A stretch of DNA of 64,000 bases from positions 558,001-622,000 of the forward strand of contig NZ_AP026966.1 of the NCBI RefSeq assembly GCF_027923905.1. The letters run 5' to 3'. The stretch is from Massilia varians. GTDB taxonomy: Bacteria > Pseudomonadota > Gammaproteobacteria > Burkholderiales > Burkholderiaceae_D. The translations under genes were made by a program, and so were the position numbers. The notes under the pieces are model-generated. The model was given only the letters and a program-made list of their open reading frames with translations, made no database searches and was not told the DNA's origin. Positions 27,275 to 35,593 of this stretch are shown in pieces. How positions within the stretch are numbered: the first letter of the stretch is position 1; each line of letters starts with the position of its first letter.

Positions 27275-27532
27275 TTATCGCGAGCCTGCACGTCGTTTTT
27301 GCTTAACAGCTTTCCATATCTGCCATACATTTCTGATCATGGGCGCTGCATACGCGACAACGAAAACGATTGGCACGGATGAGAGAAAAATTGCAAGGTC
27401 GGTGCGTGCTGGACTCCTGTTAAAAAAGTAGATCAGCCCTCCGGTTGCAACCCCGAAAACAAATCCAGATCCTACGAACTTGAGCACAGCGATGATCGAT
27501 TCGCGCATAGCTCTTTCTAATGAGTCTGTCAT
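27275..27532 (-). CDS. Small two-helix membrane protein carried inside the IS
   Basis: The 85-residue protein has two hydrophobic helices (KFVGSGFVFGVATGGLIYFF and LAIFLSSVPIVFVVAYAAPM) and a basic C-terminal tail (KQKRRAGSR). It lies between the transposase and the right inverted repeat, on the transposase strand. No family is recognised. It may be a true passenger gene or a captured host fragment. Confidence 0.55.
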   Translation of the reverse strand: MTDSLERAMRESIIAVLKFVGSGFVFGVATGGLIYFFNRSPARTDLAIFLSSVPIVFVVAYAAPMIRNVWQIWKAVKQKRRAGSR

Positions 27533-27737
27533 GCTGCTTTCTTGAAGCTTAGGGATTATTGTCGGTTTGTGGGGGGATTACCGAAGGACCGCTTGTGGCC
27601 GAAAGCGGACGGTCGGTATGGCTCAGTGTACGAGCATGTTGCCGTCAGAGCAAGTAACAGGTTTTGTTAGGCGTTCTAAGGCCTTCTAAGCGCAAATTTG
27701 CGAGCATCTGGAAACATGTTGCGCGCGATCTTGATTG

Positions 27738-28301
27738 TCATGGGACATAGGCGATAGCAGTGAATGGGGAGTTGCAGCGCATGGCCACGCCTCGATCGTC
27801 CTCTTGTAGCATTATTGCCCGGCCGAATTCCTCGGGCTGGGCAAGGCACTCACGCCACTTCCACGCGTAGTTTGCGCATAGGTTCCTTTTCTCCCACAGC
27901 TCGATCTGCTTCAAGGCCTCCCGCTTAATCCAGGTGCCGGGCTGGCCTGATTGATACAGCAGATCGGCCACAGCGCAATGAAACGCGAGCTGCCGGCGCT
28001 CCTGCTCTTTTTTCTCTGCCAAGACCTTGCGACGGTGTTCGAGCTTCTGCTCGCGCGTCAGGTTGTCTCGGTTGTTCCATTCCTCGGCGGATGGTAGTAC
28101 GCGCTCCAACCCGGCCAAGTCTGCGGCGCGGTTCGCCTCAAGCAGATCGTGTAAGGCCTGCAGCTGGCAGCGCGCCGGCGCGTAGGCCGGACGAAGCCCG
28201 GCCGCATCTGATTCGGCCACGGCTTGATTCACACCCTTGCTGATCCCTGCCATGAGCTCGGCGCTGAAGATAATGCTCTGCAAATCTTTCGTCGCCATCA
28301 C
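27738..28301 (-). CDS. Hypothetical cytoplasmic protein
   Basis: The 187-residue protein is rich in charged helices, with a probable coiled coil around LTREQKLEHRRKVLAEKKEQERRQ split near residues 80-103. It has Cys and Trp residues in LCANYAWKWRECL. It starts at MMATKD, either Met being possible. It lies just outside the IS right end. No family or function is recognised; codon use looks genuine. Confidence 0.6.
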   Translation of the reverse strand: MMATKDLQSIIFSAELMAGISKGVNQAVAESDAAGLRPAYAPARCQLQALHDLLEANRAADLAGLERVLPSAEEWNNRDNLTREQKLEHRRKVLAEKKEQERRQLAFHCAVADLLYQSGQPGTWIKREALKQIELWEKRNLCANYAWKWRECLAQPEEFGRAIMLQEDDRGVAMRCNSPFTAIAYVP

Positions 28302-28403
28302 GATTTCCCTTTCCGTATCACTACTCTTTTGTCATGCCATGGTACGTCTCGAGCCAACGTCAACTCAAGAAATATTGTTTCGACGCCGCCGGAGGCGGCC
28401 TGT

Positions 28404-28577
28404 ATGCTCAAGTCGACAGAGACTGTGGCGGTGCTGCTCAAGGCTGTGGCTGATTCCAGAGACATCTTTGAACGCGGAAGCGTCGTATCGGACAAGATCA
28501 GCGATGCGGCTGCAAATCTGCTGCACTCCTCGCACGTCTCGCGCGGCAATAGCGCAAGGTCTCGATCGTTAGTGTGA
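28404..28577 (+). CDS. Possible small protein
   Basis: A 57-residue frame beginning MLKSTETVAVLLKAVADSRD, with GGAGG 8 bp before the ATG. The GGAGG is inside a GCCGCC/GGCGGC hairpin that could hide it. No family is recognised. It is divergent from the 187-residue gene. Confidence 0.3.
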   Translation: MLKSTETVAVLLKAVADSRDIFERGSVVSDKISDAAANLLHSSHVSRGNSARSRSLV

Positions 28578-28682
28578 CAAGCGGCCGGTAGACCGTGTCG
28601 CAGGATGGACTGAGCGATCGATAACCTCGGGGGAGTACTTCGGTTGTTTCTTCATAGCTCAAGTTTTTTAAAAATAGAGCAT

Positions 28683-29906
28683 CTACAAAAACCGGGGAAA
28701 TTCACTATGAAAGAAATCGCTTATATTTCTTGCCGTCACGGTTTCGAAAGCGAAGTTACCTTTTCCTAGAACTTTGTCGAAAAGGATTCCTGTGATGATG
28801 GGTTCTTTATCCGCGCGCAGTCGGTTCCAAGGTCGGATAGGGGAATTATTGGCTAGCCGACGGTCGATGTCGCGACGGAGATTGCCGGCAACCATATTGT
28901 AGACATGAGGGCGTAAATATCTACCTTCTTGAATCAGGGCGGCGGTCTCCCGCATCGTGTACCAGAGAACATTCCAGACCTGAGCGAGTGATACCCGCTC
29001 CAGGCAATATCGGATCGATTCAGCAACCTTTGGGGAGAAAATAGCCTCCTTGGAAAAACGGTAGCGCTCGCATAGTTCGCCAAAATAGCGTTCGCATTCT
29101 GCCTCGGCAACCATGGACCAAAGCTCAGCAACCGACACAAGATCACGCTGGTCAAGCACCATTTCCAGCGAACCCAGAATACTTTCGATGGGCGCCCCAT
29201 CCTTGGGGAGGGCTAACGTCCAGTTGACCTCTTGAGGTGGAAAGTTAAATGTGCCTGATACATCGTCGACGATGATGTATGCCTTCGAGCTCCACGAGGG
29301 CGCCGGGGCAATAATCCCTTCCTTATATAGGTGCAGATAGATAGCTGTCGCCATCTCCTCTGTCGGAGCAAAGTTCCCTGCTTGTGTCCCTAAGGACATG
29401 ATCTGCCGCCCTTGCCAACACTCTCCAGCGGCCCTAAGTAAAGAATAGAGAAGGAATGCCTCAGTGTATCCAAAAGCACTATAGTCAATTGGATCCAGAG
29501 GTGCACCAAGCGCTGTAAGCATATTTGCAACTTGAGCCTTCTTGCGCTCATCTTCTGCTACCGCTTCAGCTACGCGTTTATGTTCGGCCGCTTGTGTGCA
29601 CTTCTGACAGCGGTGCACATGGCCTTTCCTGACGAATGACCTAGCCGCATCAACAAACTGCTGTCGCGAAGTAATCTCTGGCGCGGTCCCGCAATCGTGG
29701 CATCTGATCCCCTTAATGTATGATCGACATGAAGCACCGATCAGCGCGAGTAAGTCCCGCTGTGCCCATCCGCTTCGCTGTTGCAGGGCCGTTACTTTTT
29801 CACTCCAAGTTCCATTGTTCTCTAGGGACCAATATCGCAAGCAGAGATCGAGTGTTTGTTCGTTGTCGGTGAGGAAACAGAGGATAGGGGTAGGTTTACA
29901 GATCAT
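28683..29906 (-). CDS. Hypothetical protein with zinc-ribbon motif
   Basis: The 407-residue protein has a CHDCG (about residue 70) and CQKC (about residue 100) pair spaced like a zinc ribbon or treble clef, followed by a charged helix (AEHKRVAEAVAEDERKKAQV). The remaining 270 residues are mostly helical with no motif I recognise. It is divergent from the XRE regulator across a 175-bp gap. Zinc binding is inference from Cys spacing. Confidence 0.6.
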   Translation of the reverse strand: MICKPTPILCFLTDNEQTLDLCLRYWSLENNGTWSEKVTALQQRSGWAQRDLLALIGASCRSYIKGIRCHDCGTAPEITSRQQFVDAARSFVRKGHVHRCQKCTQAAEHKRVAEAVAEDERKKAQVANMLTALGAPLDPIDYSAFGYTEAFLLYSLLRAAGECWQGRQIMSLGTQAGNFAPTEEMATAIYLHLYKEGIIAPAPSWSSKAYIIVDDVSGTFNFPPQEVNWTLALPKDGAPIESILGSLEMVLDQRDLVSVAELWSMVAEAECERYFGELCERYRFSKEAIFSPKVAESIRYCLERVSLAQVWNVLWYTMRETAALIQEGRYLRPHVYNMVAGNLRRDIDRRLANNSPIRPWNRLRADKEPIITGILFDKVLGKGNFAFETVTARNISDFFHSEFPRFL

Positions 29907-30018
29907 TGCAATTGAACATCAAGCCTTGAGATGCATGATTCCGAGCCCCTAATGTAATAGGTGACGTAGGAACCAGCGGATGTGCTGTGGGAGGAGCAGT
30001 GGGGTAGGTCAAAATGCA

Positions 30019-30028
30019 GAGTATACTC
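30019..30028. promoter_or_regulatory. GAGTATACTC palindrome upstream of the XRE gene
   Basis: A perfect 10-bp palindrome about 54 bp before the XRE start, between two divergent genes. It resembles half-operators bound by small XRE and restriction-controller proteins, so autoregulation is possible. Confidence 0.4.
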
Positions 30029-30081
30029 CGAAGACTTAATCATACCGCAAGGACATGATTTCTCCTAAATAGGGAGGAATC

Positions 30082-30312
30082 TTGGATCCAGGGCTGGCCT
30101 TTGCGAAGGTCTTACGAAAAGTTCGAAAGCAGGCAGGGTTGACGCAAGAGCAACTAGCAAATAATGCAGGTGTTGACCGGACTTTTATCAGCCTTGTGGA
30201 ACGAGGTATCAACCAGCCATCCGTGCGAGTCCTTTTCAGGCTTGCCGCAGCGCTCGGTGTCTCACCAACGGAGCTGATCAATATGACAGAACATCAGTCC
30301 AGCCAGGACTGA
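30082..30312 (+). CDS. XRE-family helix-turn-helix regulator
   Basis: The 76-residue protein is nearly all HTH: VRKQAGLTQEQLANNAGVD then FISLVERGINQPSV, with LFRLAAALGVSPTELI completing the fold. Size and layout match phage or controller-type repressors. The start is a TTG at 30082 supported by AGGGAGGA 5-6 bp upstream; no ATG fits. It may control the divergent zinc-ribbon gene or other island genes. Confidence 0.8.
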   Translation: MDPGLAFAKVLRKVRKQAGLTQEQLANNAGVDRTFISLVERGINQPSVRVLFRLAAALGVSPTELINMTEHQSSQD

Positions 30313-30585
30313 CCAAGCGCTTGCTGCCTCCGAGCCGCCCCAAACGTGACTGCTTTGCTCAGATGGCGGGTTGTCTCAGCTTCCGCCGGCATTGAGGCTT
30401 CTGCAATGACGCCGGCGCAAATTTGCCGTCCACGACGGTGCCAGTACCATCGGCAAGGCGGTAGGGTTGACGAACGACCAATTCCGTTAGAAAGCCCCGC
30501 ATGAGACAATATGTGCTTTGCCCCAGCGGGCACGTACAACTCATCCACGACCGGCAGAACTATTTGCCAAGGCACAGAGCAGGCA
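30313..30585. other. Gap before the island ttcA; possible degraded coding remnant
   Basis: No intact gene is seen. On the minus strand, pieces in different frames read like protein (GFLTELVVRQPYRLADGTGTV; ASMPAEAETTRHLSKAV), suggesting a frameshifted relic. No promoter for the ttcA copy is obvious. Confidence 0.3.
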
Positions 30586-31530
30586 ATGAACGTTATAGAA
30601 CATAAATTCAACGAAGACGAGAGCAGTGGAGAAGTTGTGCCCGATGAGCTCTCGAGCAGCACTATGTCTAGAACATCCCGGCGCTTTGAGATGCTGGAAA
30701 AGACGATCCGAAGGTCCACAGGCAAAGCGATCATGGAGTTCAACATGATCGAAGAGGGGGACTTGGTCATGGTGTGTCTTTCCGGAGGCGCCGACAGCTA
30801 CACGATGCTGGAAACCTTGCGTCACCTCCAGCGCATCGCCCCCGTAAATTTTGAGCTGATCGCAGTCAACTTGGACCAGAAGCAGCCAGGCTTCCCGGAA
30901 CATGTTCTGCCAACATACCTTGATAGCATCGGTGTTCGCTATCAAATCGTTGAGCAAGACACTTACAGCATCGTCAAGGAAAAAATTGCGCCTGGGAAGA
31001 CTACATGTTCGTTGTGCTCTCGGTTGCGCCGCGGCATCTTGTATCGCACCGCTAAAGAACTCGGAGCCACAAAAATCGCCCTTGGGCACCACCGCGACGA
31101 TATCCTGCATACGTTCATGCTGAACATGTTTTACGGCGGATCGATCAAGAGCATGCCACCGAAACTTCTTGCGGATGACGGCGAGAACGTCGTTATTCGG
31201 CCTTTGGCATACTGCAGAGAGGGAGATATCAAGAAGTATGCGGCGGCAATGGGCTTCCCCATCATTCCATGCAACCTGTGTGGATCTCAACCTAACCTGC
31301 AGCGTCAGGCGATGCGCGAGATGCTGAACCAATGGGAAAAGACTAACCCACTCTGGATTCGGAGCATGGTGACGGCAATGCAGAATGTTGTTCCGTCACA
31401 TATGATGGATCGCTCACTCTTCAACTTTAATTCATTCAAGGTCGAGACTGAGCGGAATATCGAAGGCGATACACTTTTTGACTCGCAGGATAAAGTCAAC
31501 AACGAGCAAAACGTGGTCAAGTTCGTTTAA
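30586..31530 (+). CDS. ttcA: Island-borne TtcA, tRNA 2-thiocytidine(32) synthetase
   Basis: The 314-residue protein is a complete TtcA. It has the PP-loop [13 protein letters not shown], the cluster Cys motifs [12 protein letters not shown] and [10 protein letters not shown], and strong similarity along its length to the interrupted chromosomal copy (for example AVNLDQKQP and DTYSIVK). The PP-loop has Ala where TtcA normally has Lys (SGGKDS), still within the general SGGXDS pattern. The N- and C-terminal tails differ from the host type. It presumably replaces the activity lost on insertion. ATG 30586 is chosen since the upstream extension shows no similarity. Lower GC than the host gene shows separate origin. 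Confidence 0.92.
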   Translation: MNVIEHKFNEDESSGEVVPDELSSSTMSRTSRRFEMLEKTIRRSTGKAIMEFNMIEEGDLVMVCLSGGADSYTMLETLRHLQRIAPVNFELIAVNLDQKQPGFPEHVLPTYLDSIGVRYQIVEQDTYSIVKEKIAPGKTTCSLCSRLRRGILYRTAKELGATKIALGHHRDDILHTFMLNMFYGGSIKSMPPKLLADDGENVVIRPLAYCREGDIKKYAAAMGFPIIPCNLCGSQPNLQRQAMREMLNQWEKTNPLWIRSMVTAMQNVVPSHMMDRSLFNFNSFKVETERNIEGDTLFDSQDKVNNEQNVVKFV

Positions 31531-31536
31531 GAGTAT

Positions 31537-31640
31537 CTAACAAAAATCGCTGGTGTACGGCCGGCAGATGAGTGCGCAGGCGAGCGGAAGATGACCTTGG
31601 AAAACATCCACTCGTCGCACGTGCCGGATCAGTGGTTTAT
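31537..31640 (-). mobile_element. Truncated end of an IS5-family element
   Basis: About 100 bp match, with many changes, the left end of the intact IS at 26373-26490 (shared CTAACAAAA and GGCAGATGAG-type blocks). On the minus strand it encodes the decayed transposase C-terminus. It begins 6 bp after the island ttcA stop. Confidence 0.75.
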
Positions 31641-32001
31641 GCTGCAATAGTACGCGCACGTAATCAAACACGATACGCTCGGCAGGTTCTCCTTGCAGGT
31701 TCTCAGAATATTTCACAATGTCTCAGAAAAATTCGCAGTGACTTCGCAGTAGTTTTCCCTAGTCCGCAGTGGTTTTGCTTCAGTCCGGCAAAGCCACTAC
31801 AAAGCGCGATCATTGATGACGATAGTTATCAATTTTCGAAACAATCAGTTGCCACCAGCCGATCTTCTCGACGATCGGGCTCCTCCTTATAGTTTGCCTG
31901 TGTCCAGCTCACCTCGCCGTTCTTCAACGCCGACGTGAGCGGACCGGTCAATCACCCATTCAACGTCGCCTTGATGGCGCATCGAAAGCAGGAGAAGAGT
32001 T
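31641..32001. other. Non-coding gap before the oxidoreductase block
   Basis: No convincing gene. Near 31735-31790 it contains degenerate CGCAGT-GTTTT repeats, and before 32002 an AGGAGAAG ribosome binding site. GC content rises across this gap, marking a change in sequence origin. Confidence 0.4.
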
Positions 32002-32991
32002 ATGGCACGTCATGTTCGTTTTCACAAAACCGGTGGTCCTGAAGTTCTGCAAATCGACGAGGTTCCTACTCCGGAGCCGAAGGCTGGCGAAGTACGCATC
32101 AGCGTCCGCGCGTTGGGTCTGAACCGCGCCGAGAGCATGTACCGCACCGGTCGCTACGTGATCGAGCCTACCTTCCCGGCCACCATGGGATATGAGGCAT
32201 CGGGTGTGATCGACGCCGTCGGCGCGGGAGTAGACGGTCTGGCGGTCGGCGATTCGGTCGCCGTCATCCCGGCCTTCATGTTCGACCAGTACGGCCTGTA
32301 TGGCGATCTCGTGATCGCCCCGTCCCGCGCCGTGGTCAAGAATCCGGCTGGCGTGAGCTGGGAAGCCGCGGCAGCCACCTGGATGCCGTTCACGACAGCC
32401 TGGGGCGCCCTGATCGACCTGGCTGGCCTGGGCAAAGGCGAATTCGTAGTCCTGTCGGCAGCGTCGAGCAGTGTCGGCCTGGCCGCGATGCAGATCGCCG
32501 AGTCGGTCGGTGCTACCCCGATCGCCATTACCCGCAAAGGCGAAAAGGTCGACGAACTGAAGCAGGCAGGCTTTACCCACGTCCTGCAGACCGGCCTGGA
32601 CGACATCACTGCAGAGATCATGCGCATCACCGGCGGCGCCGGCGCACGCGTGGTCTTCGATCCGGTCGGCGGCCCCGACTTCGAAAACATCGTCAAGGCG
32701 ACGAGCAAGGATGCGATCGTGTTCATCTATGGTGCACTGAGCCACGACGTAACCCCGGTGCCGGTGCTGCACGTGCTCGGCAAGCACACGACGATTCGCG
32801 GCTACGAATTCATCGAAGTCACCACTGATGACGAGAAGCTCGCCCGCGCGAAGGCATTCATCACCGAAGGCCTGAGCGCTGGAAAGTTTAGCCCGCAGAT
32901 CGCCAAAGTGTTCCCGTTCGAAGAGATCGTCGAAGCGACCCGCTTCCTCGAGTCCAACGCGCAGTTCGGCAAGATCGTGGTCAAGCTGTAA
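32002..32991 (+). CDS. MDR-type zinc-independent quinone/alcohol oxidoreductase, paralogue 1
   Basis: The 329-residue protein has the MDR N-terminal fold (PEPKAGEVRISVRALGLNRAE, MGYEASGVIDAVGAGVDGL) and a Rossmann domain with LSAASSSVGLAAMQIAESVGA. The zinc-binding Cys/His set of alcohol dehydrogenases is absent, so an NADPH:quinone reductase-like role fits. It is closely similar to the gene at 35594, including YRTGRYVIE versus FRTGQYLEK and the FGKIVVKL ending. Strong AGGAG site before ATG and a terminator after. Confidence 0.85.
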   Translation: MARHVRFHKTGGPEVLQIDEVPTPEPKAGEVRISVRALGLNRAESMYRTGRYVIEPTFPATMGYEASGVIDAVGAGVDGLAVGDSVAVIPAFMFDQYGLYGDLVIAPSRAVVKNPAGVSWEAAAATWMPFTTAWGALIDLAGLGKGEFVVLSAASSSVGLAAMQIAESVGATPIAITRKGEKVDELKQAGFTHVLQTGLDDITAEIMRITGGAGARVVFDPVGGPDFENIVKATSKDAIVFIYGALSHDVTPVPVLHVLGKHTTIRGYEFIEVTTDDEKLARAKAFITEGLSAGKFSPQIAKVFPFEEIVEATRFLESNAQFGKIVVKL

Positions 32992-33020
32992 AAGCCACAC
33001 TGGCGTAATTATGCGTCCGG

Positions 33021-33047
33021 AAGCCCCGCGTGCTGCGGGGCTTTTGT
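33021..33047 (+). terminator. Rho-independent terminator after MDR paralogue 1
   Basis: AAGCCCCGC / GCGGGGCTT stem with 5-nt loop and a T run. Confidence 0.88.
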
Positions 33048-33082
33048 CGTACAGGATTCGACGCTACGTGCTTATTTCCCGA

Positions 33083-34000
33083 TTACTCAAGCCAGGTGCG
33101 GTCGATGGCGAGAAAGTGCTGCTGAAGCCAGTCCGAGAATGCACGCAGCGGCGGGGGAACATGCGACCGGCTGGGATAAACCAGCGAGACGGGGCGCGGG
33201 GCGGGACGAAATTCCGTCAGGACCTCCACCAGCGTCCCATCGCGAAGGTACCGATCCACCAGAATTCCCGGTACTTGAATCAAACCGAAGCCTGAGCGGG
33301 CGCACTGGACATAGGCCGATGCATCGTTCACCAGCATCGAGCTGTCGGGCAGCAGCGAGCTGCTGATCCCATCCTGGAGGAAGTGCCATGGCAGCGTGCG
33401 TTTGCTGATCCCGGACAGGAAATTGACGCATGCATGTTGCGCGAGACAGTCCGGTTGATCGAGCGAGGCCGCTTTCTCGAGATAGGCCGGCGCTGCGCAG
33501 GTGATCATCACGAGCGCACCCAGGCGGCGGGCCACCAGGCTTGAACTCGGCAGTTCGCCGATGCGCAGCACGCAATCCACTCCTTCGGCGATGAGGTCGA
33601 CCGAGCGATCGCTCACTCCCAACGTGATCGATAACTTGGGATATGCATTGCGGAACTGGCTGAGCGAAGCCATGAAGCCCTCTACGGCAAACGCCGAAGG
33701 AATATCGATCCGGAGCCGTCCGCTTACGGCGTCCCCCGGAGCCTGAAACATTGCCACGGCTTCCTCGACGCCGCCAAGAATCTCTTCAACCTTGGCCAGG
33801 AACGCCTTGCCCTCGGCAGTCAGGCTGACCTTGCGTGTCGTTCTCTGAAACAGTCGTACTTCCAGCGATGCTTCTAGCTGGTTGATGGCCAACGTGACTT
33901 GCGGCCGGCCGATCTGCAGGGACTCGGCGGCCTTGGTGAAGCTTTGCAGCTGTGCGACCTTTGAGAACAGACGCATTGATTGAAAGAGCTCCATCGGCAC
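33083..34000 (-). CDS. LysR-family transcriptional regulator
   Basis: The 305-residue protein has the LysR winged HTH (MRLFSKVAQLQSFTKAAESL, then LEVRLFQRTTRKVSLT, residues 9-63) and a periplasmic-binding-like effector domain. It belongs to the CrgA/DsdC-like group often paired with oxidoreductase genes. It is convergent with MDR paralogue 1 and 56 bp downstream of the HxlR gene on the same strand, so it may regulate the block in either direction. Confidence 0.88.
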   Translation of the reverse strand: MPMELFQSMRLFSKVAQLQSFTKAAESLQIGRPQVTLAINQLEASLEVRLFQRTTRKVSLTAEGKAFLAKVEEILGGVEEAVAMFQAPGDAVSGRLRIDIPSAFAVEGFMASLSQFRNAYPKLSITLGVSDRSVDLIAEGVDCVLRIGELPSSSLVARRLGALVMITCAAPAYLEKAASLDQPDCLAQHACVNFLSGISKRTLPWHFLQDGISSSLLPDSSMLVNDASAYVQCARSGFGLIQVPGILVDRYLRDGTLVEVLTEFRPAPRPVSLVYPSRSHVPPPLRAFSDWLQQHFLAIDRTWLE

Positions 34001-34056
34001 CTCTACTTAATTGCTTGCATTGCCAGAGCGATGCGGCCGACACAGAAAGCGCGGCA

Positions 34057-34467
34057 TCAGTCTTCGTCCGGAGGCGATATCGCGTCTCCGGACGCGGCCC
34101 TGTTACGTTCAACCGCGTCCAGTAGCGCAGCGTTTGCTTCCGCCCAATCGTAAAGCGTCAGCAAGGGTTCGACGAATTTCTGTCCCAGCTCCGTCAGCGA
34201 ATACTCGACCGCCGGCGGCACGACCTGGTGCACCTTGCGCGCGACGAGCTGGTCTCCCTCCAGTTCCCGCAGGGTCTGAGTGAGCATCTTTTTGGAGATC
34301 CCCGGCATGCTGCGCTGTAGCTGTCCAGTGCGCAGCGGGCCGAAACTGAGCACGTAGATCACCATTGACGTCCACTTCGGCGTGAGCAGCATGTGGATAC
34401 GCCGCGGCAGACACGTTTCGCTGACGACAAGCGGGTCGAGCGGTCGGCGGACGGTAGGAGTGATCAT
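34057..34467 (-). CDS. HxlR-family transcriptional regulator
   Basis: The 136-residue winged-helix protein shows the HxlR core (LLTPKWTSMVIYVLSFGPLRTGQLQ split near residues 27-51, and GISKKMLTQTLRELEGDQLV). It lacks the conserved early Cys of redox-sensing members such as YodB/HypR, though the CLPR upstream of the HTH has a Cys at about residue 19. It is divergent from the oxidoreductase at 34589 and is the best candidate for its regulator. Confidence 0.85.
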   Translation of the reverse strand: MITPTVRRPLDPLVVSETCLPRRIHMLLTPKWTSMVIYVLSFGPLRTGQLQRSMPGISKKMLTQTLRELEGDQLVARKVHQVVPPAVEYSLTELGQKFVEPLLTLYDWAEANAALLDAVERNRAASGDAISPPDED

Positions 34468-34588
34468 GGTTACCTTTTGGTGCCTATGGTTCGGAAAAGT
34501 GCCTAATTTACTTGTGGAGCCTTATGGATCAATATTACTCCACAACTCGTTTTATTCCCAAGAACCGTTTGTTAAAGGAAGTCCAACA

Positions 34589-35590
34589 ATGACCACCCAA
34601 ACCATGCGCGCGCTCGTACTGAACGATTACGCCGACGGACAATTCAGCGACACGCAGGTACTACGCCCCGCTCCCGGCGCGGGCGAAGTCCTGGTGCAGA
34701 TCTTCGCCAGCGGCGTCAATCCGATCGACTACAAGATCCGGACGGGTGCAGCCCCGTACGCAGAGCCGGAGCTGCCGGCCATCCTCGGCACCGACCTTGC
34801 CGGCGTCGTCGCCGAAGTCGGCGCCGGTGTCACCGACTTCAAGGTCGGTGACGAGGTATACGGCTTGACCGGCGGTGTACGCGGCATCCCGGGCACCCTC
34901 GCCGAGTTCGCGGCGGTGGACGCACGCCTGCTGGCGCCAAAGCCGAAGAACCTCAGCATGCGCGAGGCTGCAGCACTGCCTCTCGTGTTCCTGACAGCGT
35001 GGGAAGGCCTGGTCGATCGGGCGCACGTGCGCGCTGGCCAGCGTGTGCTGATCCAGGGAGGCGCCGGCGGCGTCGGCCACGTAGCGGTCCAGATCGCGCG
35101 CGCGTTTGACGCCGATGTCTACGCCACCGCCTCAAGCGGCAAGCACGACGTCATCCGGGGCTACGGCGCTACGCCCATCGACTACCGCACGGCCAAGGTG
35201 GCCGACTACGTCGCGCAGCATGCGGACGGTGTTGGCTTCGACGTCGTCTACGATACGGTTGGTGGACAGACGCTCGACGACTCGCTCGTCGCCGCCAAGC
35301 CCTACGGTCACGTGCTCAGCTGCTACGCGTTCGGCGAAACCAATCTCGCTCCAGGTTCGCTGCGCTGCGTGACGCTGTCGGGCATCTTCGTGCTGCTGCC
35401 GATGCTCAGTGGAGAAGGCCGTGCCCATCATGGCGAGATCTTGCGCGAAGCAACCCGTCTGGCTGAAGAAGGCAAGCTCAAGCCGCTGGTCGACGAAAAG
35501 CGCTACACGCTGTCGGATGCCCACGCCGCCCACGATGCACAAGAAGCGGGCAAGGCACTGGGTAAGATCGTCATCGACGTCGCATCCTGA
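34589..35590 (+). CDS. MDR-type NADP-dependent oxidoreductase, paralogue 2
   Basis: The 333-residue protein has GVNPIDYKIRTG, LGTDLAGVVAEVGAGV and the nucleotide-binding IQGGAGGVGHVAVQIAR. It belongs to the zinc-free quinone oxidoreductase group. ATG 34589 is preceded by AAAGGAAG; the longer frame from 34382 overlaps the divergent HxlR gene and is not used. It is followed after 3 bp by paralogue 3, so the two are co-transcribed. Confidence 0.87.
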   Translation: MTTQTMRALVLNDYADGQFSDTQVLRPAPGAGEVLVQIFASGVNPIDYKIRTGAAPYAEPELPAILGTDLAGVVAEVGAGVTDFKVGDEVYGLTGGVRGIPGTLAEFAAVDARLLAPKPKNLSMREAAALPLVFLTAWEGLVDRAHVRAGQRVLIQGGAGGVGHVAVQIARAFDADVYATASSGKHDVIRGYGATPIDYRTAKVADYVAQHADGVGFDVVYDTVGGQTLDDSLVAAKPYGHVLSCYAFGETNLAPGSLRCVTLSGIFVLLPMLSGEGRAHHGEILREATRLAEEGKLKPLVDEKRYTLSDAHAAHDAQEAGKALGKIVIDVAS

Positions 35591-35593
35591 ATC

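Larger units (their letters stand above)
26365..27680. mobile_element. IS5-family insertion sequence with passenger gene
   Basis: The element is bounded by a perfect 21-bp inverted repeat at 26365-26385 and 27660-27680 (outer bases CTTAGAACGCC). It is about 1.3 kb and holds an IS5-type transposase gene near its left end plus a second small gene between the transposase start and the right end. No clean target duplication is visible. It sits just after the defence-like cassette. Confidence 0.82.

Noticed and set aside
26361..27690. Target-site duplication of the IS5 element
   Set aside because: Bases next to the two ends (CAGGA and GCCTT) do not match; the TTAG/CTAA pair belongs to the inverted repeat.
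34382..34588. N-terminal extension of MDR paralogue 2
   Set aside because: It overlaps the divergent HxlR gene and the promoter region; ATG 34589 has a good ribosome binding site and family-like start.
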